From Chromobotia macracanthus (Eukaryota; Chordata; Actinopteri; Cypriniformes; Botiidae), in NCBI GenBank assembly GCA_036877525.1, contig JAZGTH010000007.1, forward strand, positions 5,653,501 through 5,717,500: 64,000 nt of DNA, read 5' to 3'. The translations under genes were made by a program, and so were the position numbers. This document shows positions 22,901 to 35,349 of this stretch, one piece after another; position 1 is the first letter of the stretch, and every line of letters begins with the position of its first letter. Below the pieces are notes generated by a model that had not been told where the DNA came from, did not search any database, and saw nothing but the letters and a program-made list of their open reading frames with translations.

Positions 22901-25900
22901 TACAAAATATTGTTCTGATCATTTATTGTCAGTATCATTTAATGTTGACTATTTTAGCATCCTGGCATATTAGCTTTGTTAATTATTAACCTGTGAGACT
23001 TCCTGTTTGTCTAACCAGTAACATTGCAGGTTAAAAACTTTGGTATCAACAGCAGTTGAAATTAATATTTTACTTTTTTGGGGTTTGGAATTTATTTTCC
23101 ATACATTCTTGTTTATAATAAATAAATCCTGCTCAGTATAAGAACTATATGTCTGTGTTGTGTGTATATGTTGTGTATGTGTGTGTATATATATAAATAT
23201 ATATGTATGTTGTGTGTTGTAGGTTTGTTGGTTGGTGCATTGGACACTGTGTTGGATTCAAATGCGCGAGTGGCTCCATTCAGGATTGTGCTGCATGTGC
23301 CGGGGTCTCAGGTCAGCTGGGTCATAGCCAGTGGTGAGTCTCATTTACTCTCATATTCCTATTACATTGTGTGCGTATACACTCTGTGTGTGTTGATGGT
23401 GTAGACACTTCGTATTTGTTGTGTGTGTATATACACAAATACACAAACATGTCTTTAGGTCTCACTCTCGTGTGACACTCTCTACTCATAAACACAAGGA
23501 TGTTATATTATCATCAGCGTGTGGGTGATGATGATGTGTGTGTTTGCAGGAGTCACTCTAGAGGAGGTGCAGAAACACTGGAAATGGCTGGATCAAAACT
23601 TACTGCCGTACATGGATGTGTTTGAGAATAAAGAAGATGCAGCCAGTTTTGTACAGGGCAAAGTGAAGGTGCAGTACTATAGAGATCATCCTACTGATTA
23701 CAGATTCACTGCTGGGGCACAGATTCACTGCTGGGGCACAGATTTACAGTTGAGGACAAAATTATTAGTCCCCCTACAAAATAGTCATTGTTTTAAAAGT
23801 ATTTCAAAAGTGCTTTTAACCAGAGCAAAAAAAAATTAACACAGCTTTTTTAGACATCCTAATTTTATTTTGAAAGCTTACATTATTTTATATTCCACAC
23901 AGAAGTGAAAATATTACACAAAACACAAAAACTACCAGGGTCAAAATTATTAGCCCCCCACATTCTAATAGTCAATTGTTTGAGGAATCCTGGCCCATTC
24001 TTCTTTGGCAAATCTCTCAAGTTCCTCCAGATTCTATGGTTTTCTGGCATGGACATTTTTCTTTAGGTCACCCCACATATTTTCTATTGGATTTAAGTCA
24101 GGGCTTTGTGCAGGCCATTCGATGACATTCACCTTGTTCGTCTGGAGATAGTTCTTCACCAAGAGAGACGTATGTTTAGGATCGTTGTCATGTTGGAAGA
24201 TGAAGTGACGACTCAACCTTAAGCAGTCAGCAGTGAAACTAGGTCTTTCTTTCAAAATATCCACATATTTTTCTTTATTCATGATCCCTTCCACCTTGAC
24301 AAGATTTCCAGTTCCAGATGCACTGAAGCATCCCCACAGCATAATACTCCCACCACCGTGTTTCACTGTGGGGACGGTGTTCTTTGGGTTGAATGCCTCT
24401 CCCTTTTGTCTCCAAATGTAAGCAGTGTCTCTGTGGCCAAAGAGTTCTAGTTTAGTCTCATCAGACCATAAGACACGCTTCCAGTATGAATAATCTTTCT
24501 CCAGGTTGTCCTGAGCATACTTAAGTCTGGCTTGAAGGTGTCTTTTCTTCAAAAGTGGAGTTTTTCTTGGTCTGCAACCTCGCAGTTCATTCCTGTGCAG
24601 AGCTCTAGTGATGGTCTCCTATGATTCCTGATGTGGCCAAGTCATTCGCCAGTGTCTTGGCAGTTGTTCTGGGATCTTTAGACACATCTCTCACTAGTTT
24701 TCTTTCCAGTGTCTTTGAAATCTTTCGCTTCCTACCTCTGCCAGGCTTGTTCTGCACTGTGTGGCTTTCTTTGAATTTCCTGATTATACCTCTCACTCCA
24801 GTTCTTGAGACTTGGAAACGCTTGGATAGCTTTGTATATCCTTCTCCTGTTTTATGTGCATCAATAATTCTTTGTCTCAAGTCCAAACTGATTTCCTTTG
24901 TTTTTGGCATGTTGCTTTCTCAAATGACAGCTCAATGACCCATACTGAGGCTTTTATACCTTAATTTAACTTAATTATTGAGTGAGATCACCTGTTATAC
25001 CTGATCACCTTTACACACATCACCTGTGAAGGTAAAGCACATCACTGCACAAAGGTGGCTTGTGCGATGACTTAATAAATGGTCATTTCTTATAGGGGGC
25101 TAATAATAATGTCCCTGGTCATTTTAGCTTTTTCTTCCATAACAATGTTTTGGTGTGCAAATATAAATATTTTGGTCCTTCTAGCGAAAAATAGTATGTT
25201 CATAAATGCTGTGTTAAAAATTCCTTGCTCTTTTAAATAGGTACTTGGGAATATCTTGAGGAAACCTAAAATTTCATAGGGGGGCTAATAATTTTGTCCT
25301 CAACTGTACTACTGACCACAGATTCAGACTCACATTTGTCGGTGTTTGTATGTGTACTAAACACGCAGGGTTTAATCGCAGAGGAGGTTTTGGGTGGCCA
25401 GGCTGCACGAGAAGATGACCCGGCCCGGTTTAGAGAGGATCTGGTGCGGTTCGAGCAGCGCTTTGGTCTTCCTCAGCGAGAGAAGCTGGTAACTCATTAC
25501 TCCTGCTGCTGTTGGAAGGGCCGTGTGCCACGGCAGGGCTCACTGTACCTCACCACCAACCACATGTCTTTCTATTCCTTCCTGCTAGGCAAAGAGGGTG
25601 AGAAATTCACAGTCGATTTCTACAATGTGTCAATAAACAAAAGCAATGCACAAATGCAATTGCAAATTCAGTTTATGTTTGACTGTTGTGTTCCTGACAG
25701 TGAAGTTCCTGGTTCCCTGGGCTGAAGTGACGCGGCTGGAGCGGGTGACGGTTGGGCTGCTGACGGATGTAATCCGTGTTCACACACGTCAGAGACAGAG
25801 AGATTTCTCCATGTTTCTGAATGTAGAGGAGGTCATGCAGGTCATGTGTCAGCTGGCTGATATTGCCCTGCGCAGACTGCTGGACAGTGGTGGACTGACT

Positions 25901-28900
25901 CTCGACCAATCACTGCAAGAGTCCACAAATATTACAAAGAGGTGAACATCTGCCTTCCATCTGACCAATCAGGAGTTAACCCAAGCTCAATTTTTCACAC
26001 TCTAAAAACTACCTTGTATGCCTGTTGTGAACCAGCATTAGCTTCACAACTTCATTTTTGTGGTGGCTGCGACATCAGGGCCATTACATGATTGACTTTC
26101 TCCAGTGATTCAGACGCTGAGTTTGCACTAATATTATGAGAGAATCTGGCTATGTGGTTCCTCATCTAAACAGGAAGTTCATGTACAAGAGGAGATACAT
26201 TCAGATGTTGCTTTATTAGAGCCGTTTATAAAAGATCATGTGAAGGAAATGTGTGAGGGTCTGATCACAGAACAAAACATGTTTGTATTGTATTGCACCT
26301 TGCACGTGTGTTTTTGCTTGTTGTGCAGTGCTCTCACCTGCTTCTGGGTAATTTTCTACCAAGTGTGAAAACAGCACATGTATTTATAGAGCAGCTGTAA
26401 CAGTTTCATTCTCCCCGCCTCTTATCATAATCTGCTGTGGTCTCCCGCTTTAGCATTTAGTTTGATCTGTGTGTGTGTGTCACAGGGTGTTAGAAGAACA
26501 GGCTCTCAGGCAGTATGTGCTCTCTATCTTTGGTTTGCCACGAGCCGAGCGCTTACAGGAAGTGGTGTCGTGCTCAGTTTGGACGCCTCATGCCCGCTGT
26601 CATACGCCTGGTACCGTCTACACCACAGATGGGTATTTGTGTTTCAGCAGCCGTGAGGAGGGCCAGTGTACACTCATAATACCACTAACAGAGGTACAGC
26701 ACTCAGTATAACATCAGGTGATGTTAGACAGAATGACTAAGAGTTTCAATAATAAACATATCAGGAAAATATTCCATTTGGGCTGTGCACAATATTTAAT
26801 ATATAATTAATCTTTTGAGTGGGAAAATAGAACCAGATTTATATTATTTTTCACAAATCTTCTTCATGCCATTTGAATCCCTCAAATGGTTTTTGATTCT
26901 TATTCATATATGTTCAAATGGTGTGTTGCAGTATAAAAATTAATTGTGCCACAAAATACCATTTGCTTTTGTGTGTCATGTGACAGATCTTAAGGCAGCA
27001 AATAAGATTTGAGAAAAAAATTGACAGACTGAAATTTCAGTCTGTTATTTAGGTTGAAAGTGTGTGTGTGTGTGTGTGTGTGTGTGTAGGTGCTCTCCAT
27101 TGAGAAAGCAGAGAGCACCAGCGCTCTGTTAAACCCTGTGATCATCAGTGTTCGGTGTAAGCGTGCGTTCCAGTTCATAGATGTTCTTCATCGTGATAAG
27201 TTGGTGGAGAACCTGCGAGAGAGACTGCGTGCTCTGCACTGGAAACAGGCCATGATCCACAGACATGAACAACAAAAGAAATCTATGGTACTCTTCACAT
27301 CTTTCACATACTAATTTTACTAAGAATTTACTAAGGTACTAAGGCAGATTAAACACATGTACTGGTGCTTTTCGGTGCTGGCCAATATTGATATGTAAGG
27401 ATTCTTTGTTCAGTTCCTCTCTAAACCCTATTTATATGAAGACTGTACACACGTACCGTACACACGTACCGTACACACGTACTGTACACACTCTGTCAGG
27501 ACTGATAAAATGTGTGTGTATGTGTTTTCTGCTGTCTAGATCTCCAGCACGCCATACTACACCTTCTGCTATGACACTGTCCAATCAGATGAAGAATACA
27601 GTAGCGTCATCTCTGATAAAGCTCTGCGTCACATGGTGCCCACTGATGCTCTCATTTCCACATTCCACCCCAGCCAATCAGACTCTTCTAACAAAACACA
27701 TGTGAGTACACAGCCAACAGTGTTTTGACTGGTCATCATTGTGTAACATCAGATACCTGAGCTAGATTAGCTTGATCTATCAATTTATATTAAAAATGAG
27801 TGAATCCCCTAAAATCTGAAGAACCTGTCCAGGTCATACTTTACCCAGAATCACAAGAGAACTGTTGTAATAATATTTGTGTTGGATGATTCTCGCTAGT
27901 CACCTTCAGCTCACTGGGGTTTAAGGCAGTTTTGTCTGTGAAGATGCTATGGTAGATTTAATGTGAAAACAGATGTACAAAAACAAAAGCTGTGTTAAAC
28001 AATTTTGGAGAGCTAGCAATAGCAAGATAGCTTTGAAAGCATAAGATCCCGCCCTCTCTTCAGAGCTCTCTTCAAAGCCACACCTCCTCCAAACAGGCTA
28101 TCATTGCATTCTTGCTGACTGCATTGATTGAACAAACATTTTATGATCCTGTGCCTTCTACATAAAATATATATTTATATAAATATATTCAGACCACTAA
28201 AATGTTTCCATTCAGTTTTATATATCTGACATTATTCTAATTGTATGCAAATAACATCCTTAACTCTTATAACTCTTTATCTCTAACTTTAGTACAATAA
28301 CAGTGTAAAAACTAATGACTTAATTGTCGTCTTTATACAATGACAAAGAAAATGGTATAAAGAGCTTTTCAGAGATTTTAAAAGCTCTGATTTATGTAAT
28401 TGGAAATTGTCAGGAAAATCTTAATGCCTTTTAAAAACAGCTTTACTTTTTATTCTAAATATAATTTAGATTTTTTGTAATGACAGCGGAGATGTTTAAT
28501 GAGATGTTTCTGTCTCATTCAGAATGCTGAGCATGTGAAGGAGCGTTTATGGGAGGATCATTTCTCTGAGTTCGGTCGTGGTATTCATATGTTCCGCACT
28601 GATAAAATCCAAAAGCTGGTGATGATGGGGATCCCAGAGTCTCTGCGTGGAGAACTGTGGCTCAATTTCTCAGGTGAGACGTGATGAAGCTGAAGACTCA
28701 AGTCTACAGCTGACACACAACTGAAGACACACTTCCATATTCTAGAAAAGTTTTCTATATCTGTCCCTGTTAGTTTCAGCACAGCTGTCAGTCTCTCAGT
28801 TCCTCTTCTGCTGCTCATTGTAGAATGTTCATTTAAAACATTTATTTTTACACATGGCATTTAGAGTTTGTGTTGTGTTTGCTTCTCAACCCCTAACTCA

Positions 28901-30495
28901 TCCCCCAACAGCAAATATTATTTTGGTTACGATGTGCATGGAGCTTTTCTTAAAATGCATAAGTTTGGTAACAGTCTAAAACACTGTTTAAATGTTTCTC
29001 TATTTTCTCTTTAATTTTCTGAAATATTGTCTCTTTATCTTCAGTATTCATAAGATTTTTAACCCTTGGCTAAAATCTCTGGTGCTGGTAAACAGATGCG
29101 TGTTCGTCAGTAGCTGCGCATCAGAATTACTACACTGACCTGGTGGAGAAATGCAGAGGTCAGACGAGCATTGCCACCGAGGAGATCGAGCGAGACCTGC
29201 ATCGCTCGCTCCCTGAACATCCTGCCTTCCAGACTGACACGGGAATATCTGCCCTCCGCAGAGTCCTTACGGCCTATGCCTACAGAAACCCCACCATTGG
29301 CTACTGTCAGGTGACTGTGCTCAACAGCACTACTGATGAAACCATACACATCACTAGAAGAATATCTGAAGTTCTGTCACCTGTCCATCAGCTCACAGAC
29401 ATCAGCTAAATCCCTCCATCAAACAGTGAATCATAAAGAAATCACAGTTATGCACAGGCACAGAAGGCATCTTGCTTTTGTAAACTGCAATATAATAAAA
29501 ACAATGAATGTTTAATTCACAGTCACGTTTATTGAGAAATGCAGTCATTCATTTTTATGTAATTCATTTATTTACTGTAGCTGTAGCACTTTAATATAGT
29601 AGTGTTTATAATATAGAGAATTTATAAGGTACCATGAGCGCTTCAGTGTAACGTATCGTGACTGTTAGCTAGAGCTCAGCTGGGGTGTTGGAAGTGTTTC
29701 TTTTGAAGAACATGTAGGATTTAAAGCGTGATGTGTGTTTCACTGGTTCATGTGTCTGCAGTCCATGAACATCTTGGCATCTGTGCTGCTCTTGTACACC
29801 AAAGAAGAAGAAGCTTTCTGGTTGCTGGCCACGGTGTGTGAGAGGATGCTGCCCGATTACTTTAACCGTAGAGTCATCGGTGAGTGTGTGAGAGAGGATG
29901 CTGCCCAATTACTTTAACTGCAGAGTCATCGGTGAGTGTGTGTGAGAGAGGATGCTGCCTGATTACTTTAACTGCAGAGTCATCAGTGAGTGTGTGTGTG
30001 AGAGGATGCTGCCCGATTACTTTAACCGCAGAGTCATCGGTGAGTGTGTGTGAGAGAGGATCCCGATTACTTTAACCGAGAGAGTCATCGGTGAGTGTGT
30101 GAGAGAGGATGAGATTACTTTAATGAGAGTCATGTGAGAGAGTGTGAGAGAGGAGATTATTAACTGAGAGTCATGAGTGTGCGAGAGAGAGCGGCGTGAC
30201 TTTAACTGCAGAGTCACGGTAGAGTGTGAGTGGAGAGGACTGCCCGATTACTTAATGAGAGTCATGTGATGTGTGTGAGAGGAGCGAGCGAGACTGCAGA
30301 GCCGGTGAGTATGGTGAGAGAGGAGCGCCGATACTTTAACTGCAGAGTCATGGAGAGGTGTGTGAGAGGATGCCCGATTACTTTAAGCAGAGCAGGGAGT
30401 GAGTGTGAGAGAGGAGCGGATAAAGGAGAGTGAGGTGTGTTGTGGTGTGTGTGTGTGTGTGTGTGTGGTGTGTGTGTGTGTGTGTGTGGGGGTGA

Positions 30496-30541
<46 letters not shown>

Positions 30542-30564
30542 GGAGAGAGAGAGAGAGGGAGAGG

Positions 30565-30605
<41 letters not shown>

Positions 30606-33600
30606 TGTGTGAGAGGATGCTGCTTGACTGCTAGTTGTGAATGATGTCATTTGCTGTCACTCAGGTGCACAGGTGGATCAGTCTGTGTTTGAAGAACTGA
30701 TTCACGAGCGTTTGCCGGATCTTGCTGAGCACATTCCTGATGTCTCCCCGCTGGCGTCTGTATCGCTCACCTGGTTCCTAACGCTGTTCGTAAGCGTGCT
30801 TCCGTTCCGCAGCGCGCTGTGTGTTCTTGACTGCTTCTTCTACAGCGGCATCAAATCCATCTTCCAGATTGCACTGGCGGTGCTGGAGGCAAACGTGGCT
30901 GAGCTGTGTGCCTGCACTGATGATGGCCAAGCGCTCATGATCCTGAACAGGTCTGTCAGTCACCTTCATCTTCTGTTGGATTTTAATTTTAAAGGGTCAG
31001 AAGAAACACTATTTCAACCATTAATTCACAAAATCAATTAAATTATAATAGTAAAATGCAGTTACAAATAATCAAGGCCTGTTATTCAGACGGTTGTTCC
31101 AGTGAACACGAGGAAGAATGATCATTTTTATTTATATGCACCAGTGTAACAGTATATAATAAACAGCAGTATTGACCTACATACTAAAATATTTGAAAAC
31201 ATGAACATTTTTGTCTGAAACAAACAAAACCTGAGACACGGACAGATTACAAAACTAGTCTAATAACTTCTGTAGATAATCTAATGGCCAAATGAAAAGT
31301 GCACTGAAGTCGTCATATTGTTCAGAATACTGCTTGTATTTTTAGGAGTAACTCTTAATGGTTACTTTGTGTTAATTGACTGCCATTTTTTGGCCATGAT
31401 GTCAACTGAAGGTGGTTTTTGTTTTTATTTGATGTGCTTGTGAAGTTTCCTTGAGCAGGTGAGATATGAGGATAAGACACACATCTGTTCAGAGGGTGCA
31501 GCAACTTCCACATGTAAACATCACCACCCTGATTACTGAAGCATATGAGGTGTGTGTGTCTCTGTGTCTCTCTGCGTGCATGTCCTTAACTGTGTTATAA
31601 ATGTTCTGCCACACTTGTTAATATCCAGTGAATTGATCTAATCAATTTAATGAAACTATATTATTTCATTTTTTTAATTAAAAACATATATTGTATATAT
31701 ATTGTGTATTTGTTACATTGTATCATGGTGCAGTTCCTATTCAAGTTACTGGCTAAACTGCTGCTTTTTTTAAAGTGAGTTTTGGATCCTGTTATAACTT
31801 CAAAGAGGAATTTCTCCAAACTAAAAACACCAGGCAGTTCAGTTACTGTGTTCTGCTGATAGACTGACTCATGCACTAGCTGATTGCTACTGCTGCTTTG
31901 AACTGTATAATATCTCCTCAACACTTTTCTTTTTTTGTCTTGTTAGAAGTTTGGTTCTTTGACAGTGAAGCACCTGGAGATGTTGAGATCCAGACACCGT
32001 GTTCAGGTGCTGCAAGCTCATGAAGACACGATCAAAGACAACACTGTGAGACCTGTGTCACTTCCTCTCACTTCTCTCTCTCAAATGCCACTGAATGTTT
32101 CACATGTGCTTAAACGTTTGTGGTGTCTCGGCAGCTGCGATTGGTCAGTCCAGATGTGTCCCTCTCACAGGAAAACATGTCTGACCTTTACGACCTCTTC
32201 AAAGTGCGTCACCACCTGTTGAGTACTATTACATTTACAGTGTAGCAGTTGTAAAAGTATCCTGAACACTGAGCTCATACACACGCTTTTGTTTGTGGTA
32301 TAGACGGAGCACTTTATCAATCTGTACTGGGGTGATGGCATTGGATCTTCTGCTACTGATGTCAGCAGCCGTGCTGAGCGTTACTTTGTGGACCGAGCTC
32401 AGTTTAAGAGCCTGTACGAGCTGCTGTCCCCATGGAGCTGCGGCACACACACAGACACTGTAGCCCAGCGCACCTTCACACTGTTGGACAAGGACAGGCA
32501 CAATCGAATCAGCTTCTCTCAGTTTGCACAGTGGATAGGTACAACAGAATTCTGTCTATTTACTCAGGACGTTCTAAACACAAGCTTTCTCATGACTCTG
32601 TCTCTGTGTATATAGACATTCTGTATTGTGAGGAGCTGAACGAGAAGATCCGACTCCTCTATCGACTGCACATTCCACCAGGTTCAGATTCTGTTATTGA
32701 TTAATCATGAATAATGTTGACACACTATACTATGCTGCACCATAAATGCTGCATCTTTCAGTAAAACACTTATTTTAAAGCTGTCTGCTTATTAATGCTC
32801 ATGATTTGCTATTAAATGTTTTTTACAGCCCTGACAGAAGATGAAACTGACTCATCGCCGCTGAAGAGTCCAGTACTGTCCACCTCCAGACCCCTATTTG
32901 TTAGCCTGCCCAATGGTGCTTTACAGCTTTATATACTGATACTGTATCTTGATGACATATTTATACTTTTGTATTTAAACATCAGTGGTGCACCCACACT
33001 CATCTCCTTACACTGAAATATGAATTGTTTGAATTGTAAAGGTGAAGAGAGGAAAAGTTATGAAGAACAGCTACAGCAGATGCTTCAGGATCTGACCAGC
33101 GCAAAGAAGAAGGATGAGAAGATTCTTTCTCACATGAAGCAGGTGAACTTTCATCTGCTGGGTCCAAAGATCTCACCCTGCCAGCAGAGGATACTGTGTG
33201 TGAATATTATAAATCTCATGATGGGAACAAAAAACCTCCCATGATGCATCTGACCTGATAAACAAATCACATTCTACACAGTGATTGGCCATTGTTATTT
33301 TTTTCCATTCAGGTCAACGGGCATGAACCATAACTTGCTACTTGTTGTAACTAGTTGATGTCAAGTAATATTCTAGAAGGCATTTGATTGGACAAAGTTG
33401 TCTCACCTCTGTACTTAAGATAATAAGCACAAGTCATCAATATTGCTTTTTTTCCCTTGAGACAAATGTATCTTATAAAAAATTGTATTTTTTATTTTTA
33501 CAACTTCCTCAAGACTTAAACAAGAACTAAAAGTCACAAAACCCCAAAGGTGGGTTATAATAAATATTACTGGGCTATAGTAGAGTGTGTTAACTCACCA

Positions 33601-34102
33601 TCTGACCACCTTTCAGTCAATAAATGAGTCAACTATACCCCTTAACCTTTGACTGTTAAACAATGTAAGTGTAAAGTCCAGCTGTGTAACTCATCATGTT
33701 TTGTTCCAACAGCGAGAGTTTATCCAGTTTTGCAAGACACTCTACAGCATGTTTCAAGGTGACCCTGGTGAAGCGGAGCTCTTCCAGGCTATTGGGATGG
33801 TGGCAAGTCTTGTGCTGCAGATCGGAGAGGCGCGACACCGCGGCCGTTCGTCAATAGGCCAAGAGGAAGGGGAAGACAGACACACCGCTGTGATTGGTGG
33901 AGACACCAGTGAGGTGTCTGAGTCGGACAGTGATTGGTCAGTGAGTTTTGAACAGATTCTGGCCTCATTGTTGACCGAGCAGGTGCTGGTGAACTTCTTA
34001 GACCGGCCTGTAGACCTGAGTGCTAAAATTGTGTGTTCAAAGACACGTCAGTATCAGGAACGTGCAGGACTGCTCATGATCCAGCATGCGGCAATCAGCT
34101 GA
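19907..34102 (+). CDS. tbc1d8: TBC1 domain family member 8 (Rab GTPase-activating protein)
   Basis: TBC proteins stimulate GTP hydrolysis by Rab GTPases in membrane traffic. Exons: 19907-20033, 23223-23333, 23550-23668, 25369-25597, 25701-25941, 26486-26693, 27090-27287, 27540-27701, 28523-28673, 29096-29310, 29762-29879, 30665-30950, 31446-31549 (see findings), 31947-32045, 32135-32203, 32304-32538, 32616-32681, 32829-32915, 33042-33142, 33713-34102; about 1,093 residues (human about 1,140). Two GRAM domains lie in exons 4-7 (YSCCCWKGRVPRQG; CSVWTPHARCHTPGT). The TBC domain spans exons 9-12: IPESLRGELW, the arginine-finger motif IERDLHRS and the glutamine-finger motif GYCQ are intact. Exon 16 has an EF-hand-like loop (LDKDRHNRISF). 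Exon 13 breaks frame by one base unless a 34-nt segment is spliced out. Intron 3 holds a Tc1-like element; intron 11 holds an exon-derived repeat. The gene ends tail-to-tail with rpl31. Confidence 0.95.
20034..23222 (+). other. tbc1d8 intron 1; nothing further recognised
   Basis: A 3.2 kb intron. Apart from short TG/TA-rich tracts near 23155-23215, I see no repeats, RNA genes or conserved coding segments. The longest ORF (about 22388-22804) has no family match and no splice support. Confidence 0.5.
23701..23744. repeat. 19-bp tandem duplication at the Tc1 insertion site
   Basis: CAGATTCACTGCTGGGGCA occurs twice in direct tandem (23701-23719 and 23720-23738), followed by a partial third copy. 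The transposon sits in that partial copy. Confidence 0.85.
23747..25306 (-). mobile_element. Tc1/mariner-family transposon, 1,560 bp, in tbc1d8 intron 3
   Basis: The ends are terminal inverted repeats: the left begins CAGTTGAGGACAAAATTATT and the right ends with its reverse complement (AATTTTGTCCTCAACTG). They are flanked by the TA dinucleotide duplication typical of Tc1/mariner (23745-23746 and 25307-25308). The internal transposase is on the minus strand and is disrupted. The size and structure match full-length Tc1-like elements of fish. The insertion lies between tbc1d8 exons 3 and 4 and does not touch the splice sites. Confidence 0.95.
23965..24910 (-). pseudogene. Disrupted Tc1-like transposase
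   Basis: The N-terminal part (24910-24605) starts MPKTKEISLDLRQRIIDAHK. It contains the paired-type helix-turn-helix DNA-binding region and the GRPR-like linker (KPGRGRKRK). A frameshift near 24620-24630 separates it from the catalytic part (24600-23965). The DDE residues are recognisable: Asp in VLWSDET, Asp in FQHDNDPKH, and Glu in PDLNPIENMWGDLK, the 34-residue-spaced DD34E form. A premature TAG at 24034-24036 cuts off the last 22 or so residues, ending IPQTIDY. Two independent lesions mean this copy is inactive, although the ends could still be mobilised in trans. Confidence 0.93.
27060..27087. repeat. (GT)n at the 3' end of tbc1d8 intron 6
   Basis: A GT dinucleotide tract directly before the exon 7 acceptor (TAG at 27087-27089). 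It replaces the usual pyrimidine tract with alternating T and G. Confidence 0.9.
28006..28200. repeat. Interspersed repeat family, copy A (tbc1d8 intron 8)
   Basis: Shares CAATTTTGG, GCTAGC, a long AGCTTTGAAAGCATAAGATCC-like stretch and a TATCATTGCATT segment with copy B (48436-48762). It shares AACATTTTATGATCC and the AAATATATTTATA segment with copy C (56172-56358). No coding potential. Family identity unknown. Confidence 0.65.
29835..30430 (+). repeat. Minisatellite derived from the 3' end of tbc1d8 exon 11
   Basis: Copy zero is the last 45 bp of exon 11 (GATGCTGCCCGATTACTTTA, then ACCGTAGAGTCATCG) with its donor GTGAGTG. It is followed by about ten tandem copies with a 51-54 bp period. 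The first four copies end at 29931, 29985, 30039 and 30090 and keep CATCG or CATCA plus GTGAGTG. Later copies carry many small deletions. Retained copies read in the exon frame reach a TAA at 29914-29916. It lies wholly in intron 11 apart from copy zero. Confidence 0.9.
30437..30605. repeat. (GT)n/(GA)n compound microsatellite
   Basis: A GT-rich tract (about 30437-30490) passes into a GA-rich tract (about 30497-30605) in tbc1d8 intron 11, directly after the exon-derived array. Long ORFs of Val/Cys and Arg/Glu here are artefacts of the repeat. Confidence 0.95.
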
Positions 34103-34614
34103 TCACCCCAAAACACTGCTGACTTCCTAAGCACCAGCCACATCAATAACCTCCTGAACCGACACTGATGACTGATGTCATAGATTAAGAAGACTAGGTG
34201 AAGCTGAAGAAAGTGCCTTGATCTTGCCAGATGTTTGCTCCTGATACCATGAACATGGAGGATGGGATGGGAAATGAGTAATGATGGGAAGCTGGACTTC
34301 CCTATAAATTACCACAGATTGTTTTAAGAGATGTTTCAATTACAGCTTTAATGTAGGAAGTACTGAAATGTAGGTTTAATTGTAGCCCAAATCAACTGAG
34401 CCAAATTACAGCCTTAAGTTTTTCTTTTTTTTAGACAGATTTCCTCAGAGCAACGTCACCTTTGATACCAAGCTGTTCTGCTGAGCATTTGTTTTAAAAC
34501 TGCATTTAAGATTGTGTTTGTTTCTACAAGTCAGTATTCAAATGCATTTATGCGTAAGGTCTTATTTACATTTGTTCTGAAGAATTTAAGTCTGAAGCTA
34601 ATCCAATTCACATT

Positions 34615-34620
34615 AATAAA
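34615..34620 (+). terminator. tbc1d8: Poly(A) signal of tbc1d8
   Basis: Canonical AATAAA 513 bp after the stop codon, implying a 3'UTR of roughly 530 bp. Confidence 0.7.
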
Positions 34621-34639
34621 AAACATGCAGATGTATTTC

Positions 34640-35349
34640 AGTCCAGTTTTGTTGTTTTAGGATGTAAGTATAGGTGATGTAATTATTAGGATTGTAATTA
34701 TAAATTGGTTATATTTACAACTGTCTAAATTCACTGTTACACTCATATTGCATATCAACTCCCTAAACAAAGATCAGAATTGATAATGTGGGACTGTCTA
34801 TGGTGTGAAACCTCAGAGCTGTAGACTGAATATTTTCTTTACATTAAGTTCATTGTTCTTGTCATATACAATATATAGTGCCTTACAGACAATAAGCCAT
34901 ATGATCTTCAGGACCTGATGTGATTGTGGACAGGAAACGAACCAGTTCAGAATCCACTTCTGCACATACACATTAAGTTCAGTAGCACCAGATCTGTTGC
35001 GAGTCTTAATCACCACTGATGACCAATGAAATTGTTTCTAACCAAAAACCTAACGCATCTGTTTTCTTATTCAAAGTCTTTTTGAAGCCAATTAAATGAC
35101 TGATGTTTGTAAGATTGTGCCGTCCTGACAAATCTATTTCTCATACTGTGTCTGATTTTTTTCTCATATTCTGAACTGTAATGTGGACTACGTAAAAGTT
35201 TGAGAAGCTTATGCCAAATGTTCTAAGCACCATTCTAAAAACACTTCAACATCCTGTAACTTTTAAACAATCATTGCTAAGACAGCTTTAGAGATGTATA
35301 TTTACAAATCTCAAATAAATACATCCACCACAAAAAGTCTTTTTATGTT
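34640..35349. other. Intergenic between convergent tbc1d8 and rpl31
   Basis: About 0.7 kb of AT-rich sequence with no ORF of note. Additional weak poly(A)-like signals (for example AAATAAATAC near 35314) may extend the tbc1d8 3'UTR. Confidence 0.5.

Noticed and set aside
30399..30650. Several 65-90 codon ORFs rich in Arg/Glu, Ser/Leu or Val/Cys
   Set aside because: Simple-sequence GT/GA tracts in tbc1d8 intron 11.
31147..31445. Alternative upstream exon to fix the tbc1d8 exon 13 frame
   Set aside because: No in-frame segment with acceptor and donor matching the family was found in this intron.
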